In this document: positions 31,272-36,926 of the stretch, one piece after another
How the letters are laid out: every line of letters begins with the position of its first letter
Position numbering within the stretch: position 1 is the first letter of the stretch
Assembly: GCA_902775975.1 (NCBI GenBank)
Contig: CACYOC010000046.1
Span: 1 to 36,926, forward strand
Source: an uncultured Bacteroidales bacterium
Lineage (GTDB): Bacteria > Bacteroidota > Bacteroidia > Bacteroidales > Bacteroidaceae
Reading direction: 5' to 3'
Length of the DNA: 36,926 nucleotides
The notes under the pieces: generated by a model
Told to the model about the DNA's origin: nothing
What the model saw: only the letters and a program-made list of their open reading frames with translations
Database searches by the model: none
Translations under genes and position numbers: made by a program

Positions 31272-33315
31272 GATAGTAGTTTTAGTTTTTTTGAACTGTT
31301 TGTTAGTAGTTCCGACGACAGTAGAGGCCCGTGAATACGTGGCCTCGCTGTCGGAGGTTTCCGACTGCTTGCGCAAGGCACAGCCTGGCGACCGTATCAT
31401 CGTTCGTCCTGGCACTTATAGTGACAACACGCTGAAGTGGCAGGGTGCCGGTACTGAGGCAAAGCCCATCACCATCGAGGCACAGCAGCCCGGTACGGTG
31501 ATTCTTAGCGGCAAGACTAGCATGCAGGTAGCCGGTGAGCATCTGGTTATCAGCGGTTTCTACTTCAAAGGCGTTGCTCCGACGCGCCGTGGAGTGGTGG
31601 ACTTTGCCATTGGCGACCGCTATGCGAACCACTGCAGACTGACAGACTGCGTCATGGATGACTGCAACACACCGCGCCGCGACGTGGTGTCCAGCTATAT
31701 CGTGCTTTCAGGACGCTACAACCGCGTTGACCATTGTACACTTACTGGAAAATGTACGTTGGGCGTTACGCTACTGGTCAACCTGAACGGCGAAGCATGT
31801 CTGGAAAACTACCATCAGATAGACCATAACTACTTCGGACCGCGTGACGTCTATGGTTCCAACGGTGCCGAGACCATGCGCATAGGAACCTCACAGCAGT
31901 CGTACCTCTCGTCGCGTACCATCGTCGAAGACAACCTCTTCGAGCGTTGCAACGGTGAGGTGGAGGTTATCTCCGTAAAATCTAGCGACAACACCATCCG
32001 CCGCAACACCCTGCTGGAGTGCGAGGGCGTGGTGGCGCTGCGCCACGGTCGTCGCAACGTGGTGGAGCAGAACTGCTTTATCGGCAACAACCGCCGCAAC
32101 ACTGGTGGCGTCAGAATTGTCGATGCCGACCATCGTGTCGTCGGCAATACGTTCTACCAGTTGGCAGGGCAGCGTTTCTTTTCGGCGTTAGGGGTGATGT
32201 ACGGTGTGCCCAATTCACTGCCCAACCGCTATGTGACGGTCAGGGATGTCACCATCAGCGGTAATATCTTCTTCGATTGTAAGAGTATTGATATGGAGAC
32301 GGGTAAGGATGCTGAGCGCACAGAGGCTCCGCAGAACGTCGTCTTTGCTGACAACATTGTCAGCAGTAATGCCAAAGACAAGCCCAAGCTGCCGTCCGAC
32401 AAGGCTATGAGGAAGGGTAGGGGCGCTTCGTGGCACGCCAGCGAGCCTGCCGCCGAGCCACACTATCAACAGCAAACGATTGTCTGTCCAGAAAGCGCTG
32501 ACATCGTTGCTTTTGTCAAGAGCGCTCCTGCTGGCAGTACCGTTCTGCTTCAGGGTAGTGAGTATGTGTTGACAGAGGCCATCGTCGTTGATAAGCCCTT
32601 GACCATTCGCAGTGCCGACACTACCGTGCTACGCTTTGCCGGCAGTCATTCCGACAACATGATGACCATTGCCAACGGCGGACGATTAGATATCAGCGGC
32701 ATTGTGTTCGACGGTGTGCTGACGCCAGGAAAGCGACTGGCCCATGCGGGCATAGCAACGGCCAGCGACATGTATCGCACGTATAGACTCAAGGTAAAGG
32801 ATTGTATATTCAGAAACTTCAACGAGAGCGGCCATGCTGCCATTCGTGGCGGGAAGGCTACTTTCGCTGACAGTGTCGTTATCAGCCATTGTGCGTTCTA
32901 CGACATTTCGGGTAACGGCATCGACTATTCGGCTGAGCGTGACGACAAAGGACGTTACAATGCCGACGACATCATCATCGACGACTGTCGCTTCCAACGT
33001 TTCTTGGGCATTCCCGTCAATATCTATCGTGGCGGCAGCGACGAGAGTACGGCAGGACCTTATGTCTGCATCAGCGGATGCACCTTCGCTGACTGTTGCA
33101 ACCGTCAGCGAGGCAGTGTCATGCGACTCATAGGCCCACAACTGATGACGGTCAGTCGCTGCAGTTTCCTAAACTCAGGTCGTGGTGGTGCCAGCATTCG
33201 CCTGGACGAGGCCATTTGGGAAGATATTACTATCCACGACTGCACCTTCGAGAATTCTGGACGCATCATGACATCCACAAACCGAGTGAAAACCTATAAC
33301 AATACAACGAAATGA
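31249..33315 (+). CDS. PL6 family alginate lyase (chondroitinase-B-like beta-helix)
   Basis: The 688-residue protein has a hydrophobic signal peptide (LNKIVVLVFLNCLLVVPTTVEA). The start may be ATG 31249 or the in-frame ATG 31261; both overlap the preceding gene. The first half is a parallel beta-helix opening with PGDRIIVRPGTYSDNTLKWQGAGT and containing the PL6 catalytic segment VEVISVKSSDNTIRRNT ... VALRHGRRN, with Lys244 as base and Arg265 as acid (numbering from 31249), 21 residues apart as in chondroitinase B. The second half, from about residue 400, is another beta-helix, giving the two-domain form known for some alginate lyases. PL6 enzymes act on alginate or dermatan; the PL17 neighbour favours alginate. 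Confidence 0.9.
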   Translation: MTINMLNKIVVLVFLNCLLVVPTTVEAREYVASLSEVSDCLRKAQPGDRIIVRPGTYSDNTLKWQGAGTEAKPITIEAQQPGTVILSGKTSMQVAGEHLVISGFYFKGVAPTRRGVVDFAIGDRYANHCRLTDCVMDDCNTPRRDVVSSYIVLSGRYNRVDHCTLTGKCTLGVTLLVNLNGEACLENYHQIDHNYFGPRDVYGSNGAETMRIGTSQQSYLSSRTIVEDNLFERCNGEVEVISVKSSDNTIRRNTLLECEGVVALRHGRRNVVEQNCFIGNNRRNTGGVRIVDADHRVVGNTFYQLAGQRFFSALGVMYGVPNSLPNRYVTVRDVTISGNIFFDCKSIDMETGKDAERTEAPQNVVFADNIVSSNAKDKPKLPSDKAMRKGRGASWHASEPAAEPHYQQQTIVCPESADIVAFVKSAPAGSTVLLQGSEYVLTEAIVVDKPLTIRSADTTVLRFAGSHSDNMMTIANGGRLDISGIVFDGVLTPGKRLAHAGIATASDMYRTYRLKVKDCIFRNFNESGHAAIRGGKATFADSVVISHCAFYDISGNGIDYSAERDDKGRYNADDIIIDDCRFQRFLGIPVNIYRGGSDESTAGPYVCISGCTFADCCNRQRGSVMRLIGPQLMTVSRCSFLNSGRGGASIRLDEAIWEDITIHDCTFENSGRIMTSTNRVKTYNNTTK

Positions 33316-35456
33316 ACCATTACAAGACACATATCATCATCCTTCTGGCTGCTGTCGCCATGAGCCTGACGGCATCAGCGCAGCAACATCCATCACTGTT
33401 GGTCAATGCCGATGAGGTAGCTACGATCCGACAAGTGCGTGGACAGGTGGCAGCATTCGACAAAACCATCGACGATTTGCTGCTGCAGGCCGACCAGGCG
33501 TTGGCAGTTCCCATAAACGTTCCCGCTCCTAAGGACGGTGGTGGCGGCGTGGTGCATGAACAGCACAAGACTAATTACTATGCTATGTTTCACTGTGGAC
33601 TGGCATATCAGTATACGGGTGACAAACGTTATGCCCGCTATGTCGCTGACATGCTCATGGAGTATGCAAGGCTGTATCCTACCTGGGGCCTGCATCCCAT
33701 GACACTGTCGAAACTGCGCGGCCGACTGTTTTGGCAGACCCTCAACGAGAGCGTGTGGCTTGTTCATACCGCGATGGCATATGACTGCATAGTCGAGACG
33801 CTCACCAAGAAACAGCGTGACTATATCGAAAAGAACTTGTTGTTCAATATGGCCGACTTCATCATGAACGGCTATGGTGAACAGCGTACCAATCACGACA
33901 TGTTCAACCGCATGCACAACCATGCTACATGGGCTACGGCAGCGGTGGGTATGACGGGTTTTGCAACAGACAACGAGCAACTGGTGCGACAAGCACTTTA
34001 CGGAACGGATGGCACTGGCGAGAATGGTGGTTTCCTCCGTCAGATGGACTATCTTTTCTCGCCCGACGGCTACTATACCGAAGGAGCATATTACGAACGC
34101 TATGCCATCTGGCCCTTTATGATTTTTGCCCAGTGCATCCAGCACAACCGTCCTGAGCTCAACATCTTCCAGCGTCGCGACCAAATACTGCAGAAGGCAC
34201 TCAATGCCCTCATCCAGTTAACATACGATGGTGAGTTCTTCCACTTCAACGATGCCCTGCAGAAGGGACTCTCGGCTCAGGAGTTGACCTATGCCGTCAA
34301 CATCATCTATCAGGCTTTCCCCAATCAGAAACAGTTACTGACAGTGTCTCAACAGTATCAACGACAACTGTTGCCGACAATGGGAGGATATATGATAGCA
34401 CGCGACATTGCCAAGGGTGAGGCTACACCTATTATTTATAATAGTATGGTGTTCACCGACGGTCGTCAGGGCGATGAAGGTGCTGTAGGTGTCATTCGCT
34501 CCACACGTCCCGAGCTGAATAGTGCTCTGACGCTGAAGGCTACGCTGCATGGTATGGAACATGGTCACTTCGACAAGCTGACACTGGCTTACTACGACAA
34601 TGGGCATGAGATTCTGGCAGACTACGGTGCTGCCCGTTTCCTGAACATCGAGGCAAAATATGCCGGACACTATACCCGCGAGAACAAGACCTTTGCCAAG
34701 CAGACTATTGCCCACAATACGTTGGTTGTCGACGGCAAGAGCAACTTTGAGGGTAAAGTGAAGGTGGCTGACCAGTATCATTCTGACCTGCTGTACCACG
34801 ATTTCAGCAATCCTCAGATGCAAGTTATGGCAGCTCAAGAGCTCAATGCTTATCCGGGAGTTGAGCTGCGCCGCTATGTGGCCTATATCGACCAACCTGA
34901 GGCAGACTATCCGCTCATTGTTGATGTGGTGGATGTTCAGTCAGAGGCAGAGCACCAATACGACTACCCTCTGTGGTATAACGGACATTTTGTTTCCACC
35001 AACTTCCCTTATACAAAGGCTTTGGATCACATGGAAGCCTTCGGTCAGAAGAATGGCTACCAGCACCTGTGGCTGGAAGCCTGGGGGCAGAATACCGAAA
35101 GTACAACATCGCAGTTTACTTTCTTCAATGGCGACCGCTTCTATACCGTCAGCACTGCCACAACGTCAGCTTCTGAGATGAAGTTTCTGCGTCTGGGTGC
35201 TAACGACCCTGACTTCAATCTGCGTACCAGCAGCACAGCATGGCTCGTCCGTGAACCAAAAGCCAAGAACCACACCTTTGTCTCGCTCATCGAGACCCAC
35301 GGACAGTATGATGTTGTCTGGGAGACCTCGGCTAACCTCGTCTCAAAGTGCCAAGCCGTCTGTGTCAAGGAGAATAACTCCAGTCAGCTGGTAGTAGAAG
35401 TCATCTACAAAGAACAACCGATAATCGTAACATTTGATAAAACAAAAAAGAACTGA
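33312..35456 (+). CDS. PL17 oligoalginate lyase
   Basis: The 714-residue protein has a signal peptide (THIIILLAAVAMSLTASAQ) and starts in an ATGA overlap with the PL6 stop. The N-terminal alpha/alpha toroid carries NRMHNHATWATAAVGM with Asn203-His204, and YTEGAYYERYA with Tyr260. These align with the catalytic Asn201/His202 and Tyr258 I recall for the PL17 enzyme Alg17C. A heparinase II/III-like beta-sheet domain follows from about residue 390 with MEHGHFDKLTLAYYDNG and AHNTLVVDGKSNFEG. PL17 enzymes cut alginate oligosaccharides exolytically to unsaturated monomers, probably in the periplasm. The family length is about 700 residues, so the gene is complete. Confidence 0.92.
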   Translation: MNHYKTHIIILLAAVAMSLTASAQQHPSLLVNADEVATIRQVRGQVAAFDKTIDDLLLQADQALAVPINVPAPKDGGGGVVHEQHKTNYYAMFHCGLAYQYTGDKRYARYVADMLMEYARLYPTWGLHPMTLSKLRGRLFWQTLNESVWLVHTAMAYDCIVETLTKKQRDYIEKNLLFNMADFIMNGYGEQRTNHDMFNRMHNHATWATAAVGMTGFATDNEQLVRQALYGTDGTGENGGFLRQMDYLFSPDGYYTEGAYYERYAIWPFMIFAQCIQHNRPELNIFQRRDQILQKALNALIQLTYDGEFFHFNDALQKGLSAQELTYAVNIIYQAFPNQKQLLTVSQQYQRQLLPTMGGYMIARDIAKGEATPIIYNSMVFTDGRQGDEGAVGVIRSTRPELNSALTLKATLHGMEHGHFDKLTLAYYDNGHEILADYGAARFLNIEAKYAGHYTRENKTFAKQTIAHNTLVVDGKSNFEGKVKVADQYHSDLLYHDFSNPQMQVMAAQELNAYPGVELRRYVAYIDQPEADYPLIVDVVDVQSEAEHQYDYPLWYNGHFVSTNFPYTKALDHMEAFGQKNGYQHLWLEAWGQNTESTTSQFTFFNGDRFYTVSTATTSASEMKFLRLGANDPDFNLRTSSTAWLVREPKAKNHTFVSLIETHGQYDVVWETSANLVSKCQAVCVKENNSSQLVVEVIYKEQPIIVTFDKTKKN

Positions 35457-35460
35457 AACA

Positions 35461-35805
35461 ATGAAAACTTGTAGCGAAAGATTCCAGATTGGAAAAGAAA
35501 TGAACTGGGAGAATCCTGGTCCTGGTATTCGTCGTCAGATTATGGCCTATGACGGTCAGCTGATGATGGTTAAGGTAGATTTTGAGAAAGGTGCCATCGG
35601 CACTATGCATGAGCACTATCACAGTCAGGCAACGTATGTGGCCAGCGGAAAGTTCGAACTGACCATTGACGGTGAGAAGCGCATCCTTGAGGCTGGAGAC
35701 GGCTACTATGTTGCTCCCGACGAACTGCATGGCTGCGTATGTTTGGAGGCAGGCATACTGATTGACACTTTCAGCCCCGTTAGGGCAGACTTTTTAGGTA
35801 TCTGA
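35461..35805 (+). CDS. kdgF: KdgF-like cupin for unsaturated uronates
   Basis: The product has 114 residues from ATG 35461, four bases after the PL17 stop; the longer frame from 35434 would run inside the PL17 gene. It is a single small cupin: metal ligands His50, His52 and Gln56 in GTMHEHYHSQATYVASG, and His90 in APDELHG. KdgF proteins open the ring of 4,5-unsaturated uronates released by pectin or alginate lyases, giving the linear keto acid for the next reductase or isomerase. Operon position after PL17 fits exactly. No signal peptide is seen, so it should be cytoplasmic, acting after MFS uptake. Other small cupins look similar, so the function is inferred partly from context. Confidence 0.8.
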   Translation: MKTCSERFQIGKEMNWENPGPGIRRQIMAYDGQLMMVKVDFEKGAIGTMHEHYHSQATYVASGKFELTIDGEKRILEAGDGYYVAPDELHGCVCLEAGILIDTFSPVRADFLGI

Positions 35806-35807
35806 TT

Positions 35808-36926
35808 ATGAAGATAAAAGGATTAAGATGGTACATCATCGGCCTGATTATGTTGATAACCATTATCAACTATCTGGATCGTGGTACACTGAACTACATG
35901 TGGCTGGCCAATATCGACTATAAGTTGGTACCAGCGCAGACTGAGGAGACAGCCAACTGTAACGTGGCTGTCTATCAGGACAACAGCTATATGCTGACTG
36001 ATGCCAAGGGCGTCTGTCAGACGGTGGCTGCCAGCAGTGTGACGACCAAGGAGAAAGACGGTGAGACTTATGTCACCAATCGCGAAGGCATTGCCATCGA
36101 CTTGGGACTTATCCAGCGTGAAGACCCTGAGGCATCACAGAAGGCTAAGGATCTGCTAGGCTTCATCACCATATTCTTTATGATAGCCTATGGTATTAGC
36201 CAACTGGTGTCTGGTCGTCTGTATGATAAGGTAGGATGTCGTAAGGGCTTCTTCGGCAGTGTGCTGATCTGGGGACTGGCAGATGCGTTGGCATCATTGT
36301 CACGTGGCATGGTGTCGCTGACCTGTTTCCGCATGATGCTTGGACTCGGTGAGGCAGGCCCTTGGCCTGGCACAACGAAGAGCAATGCCGAGTGGTTCCC
36401 TCAGAAGGAACGTGCTTTGGCACAGGGCTTGTTCGGCGCTGCAGCCTCCGTAGGTTCTATCCTCGCACCCATCGTCATTCTGATGCTGTTTATCGCCTTC
36501 GGCTGGAAGATTACTTTCGTTGTCGTTGGTTCTATGGGACTGCTATGGCTCGTTCCCTGGCTTGTGATGAACAAGAAAGGTCCTGAGGAGCATCCGTGGA
36601 TTACGCAAGAGGAGCGCGACTATATTGTCAACGGCCGTCCCGTCTGCAAGCAGCCTGCTGCCGAGGACAAAGGCAAGAGCTGGGGCGAACTGTTGCGTGA
36701 GAAGAAGAACTGGTCAGTCATTTTAGGCCGTTTCTTCCTCGATCCCATCTGGTGGATGTTTGTTACCTTCCTGCCGCTGTATCTCGCTGATGTGTTCCAC
36801 CTGAATATTAAGGAGGTGGCTTTTTCGGCCTGGGTGCCCTATGTGGGTGCTGCTATCGGAAGTATCGTGGGAGGCTGGTTCTCAGGTTGGCTCATCAACC
36901 GTGGTCATACTGTTAACTATGCCCGC
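35808..36926 (+). CDS. MFS transporter, hexuronate (ExuT/ACS-type) family, cut by window end
   Basis: From ATG 35808, two bases after the cupin stop, the frame is open for 373 codons to the end of the window without a stop. TM1 with INYLDRGTLNY, TM2 with IAYGISQLVSGRLYDKVGCRKG, and MMLGLGEAGPWPGTTKSNAEWFPQKERALAQGLF are the hallmarks of anion:cation symporters such as ExuT and GudP. It probably imports unsaturated uronate monomers. About 92 residues separate the DR motif of TM1 from TM2, against roughly 25-30 in typical members. The extra hydrophilic segment, on the periplasmic side by topology, holds two cysteines (ANCNV, KGVCQ). The rest of the visible sequence is normal. Confidence 0.88.
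   Translation, partial: MKIKGLRWYIIGLIMLITIINYLDRGTLNYMWLANIDYKLVPAQTEETANCNVAVYQDNSYMLTDAKGVCQTVAASSVTTKEKDGETYVTNREGIAIDLGLIQREDPEASQKAKDLLGFITIFFMIAYGISQLVSGRLYDKVGCRKGFFGSVLIWGLADALASLSRGMVSLTCFRMMLGLGEAGPWPGTTKSNAEWFPQKERALAQGLFGAAASVGSILAPIVILMLFIAFGWKITFVVVGSMGLLWLVPWLVMNKKGPEEHPWITQEERDYIVNGRPVCKQPAAEDKGKSWGELLREKKNWSVILGRFFLDPIWWMFVTFLPLYLADVFHLNIKEVAFSAWVPYVGAAIGSIVGGWFSGWLINRGHTVNYAR

Overview
The window looks like a chromosomal stretch of a Prevotella-like member of the Bacteroidetes, probably from a gut or rumen. The reasons are two SusC/SusD pairs, a hybrid two-component regulator of the Bacteroidetes type, TAnnTTTG (-7) promoter elements in front of most transcription units, BspA-like leucine-rich repeats, VapE/BT4734-type proteins, and secreted proteins ending in a Prevotella-style 'NGKKV' tail. 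Assignments rest on reading translated sequence and motifs; no database search was run.

Left part (1-7818) is accessory DNA. After the tail of an unidentified gene come a secreted protein of unknown function and a 51-residue acidic peptide closed by a terminator. Next is an AAA/DUF4143 ATPase unit whose promoter is followed by two palindromes and which is bracketed by 21-bp direct repeats. A second, unrelated P-loop ATPase and a DUF6078-like protein lie on the minus strand. A 0.7-kb non-coding region then holds nine copies of the decamer GGTGACGTTA in both orientations and a 22-bp-period array of three hairpins. It leads into a primase/helicase-like VapE protein, so the whole resembles the replication module of an integrated element.

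Middle part (7819-22078) is a compact polysaccharide utilization locus, probably for a rhamnose-containing pectic glycan. One plus-strand run encodes a leucine-rich-repeat lipoprotein, SusC, SusD, two fimbrillin-like lipoproteins, a GH28 enzyme and L-rhamnose mutarotase. A convergent 1414-residue hybrid two-component regulator follows, separated from the operon by one long palindromic terminator.

An AT-rich spacer and another secreted 'NGKKV'-tailed protein (22557-23741) separate this locus from the right part (23978-36926), which is an alginate-utilization locus. A FadR-type GntR regulator is divergent from SusC, SusD, a three-IPT-domain surface lipoprotein, a PL6 lyase, a PL17 oligoalginate lyase, a KdgF-like cupin and an MFS hexuronate transporter cut by the window end. 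The likely flow is surface binding and cutting (IPT lipoprotein, PL6), import (SusC/D), periplasmic cleavage to unsaturated monomers (PL17), ring opening (KdgF) and uptake (MFS). Palindromes around TTGGTATACCAA in the divergent promoter region are the probable GntR operators.
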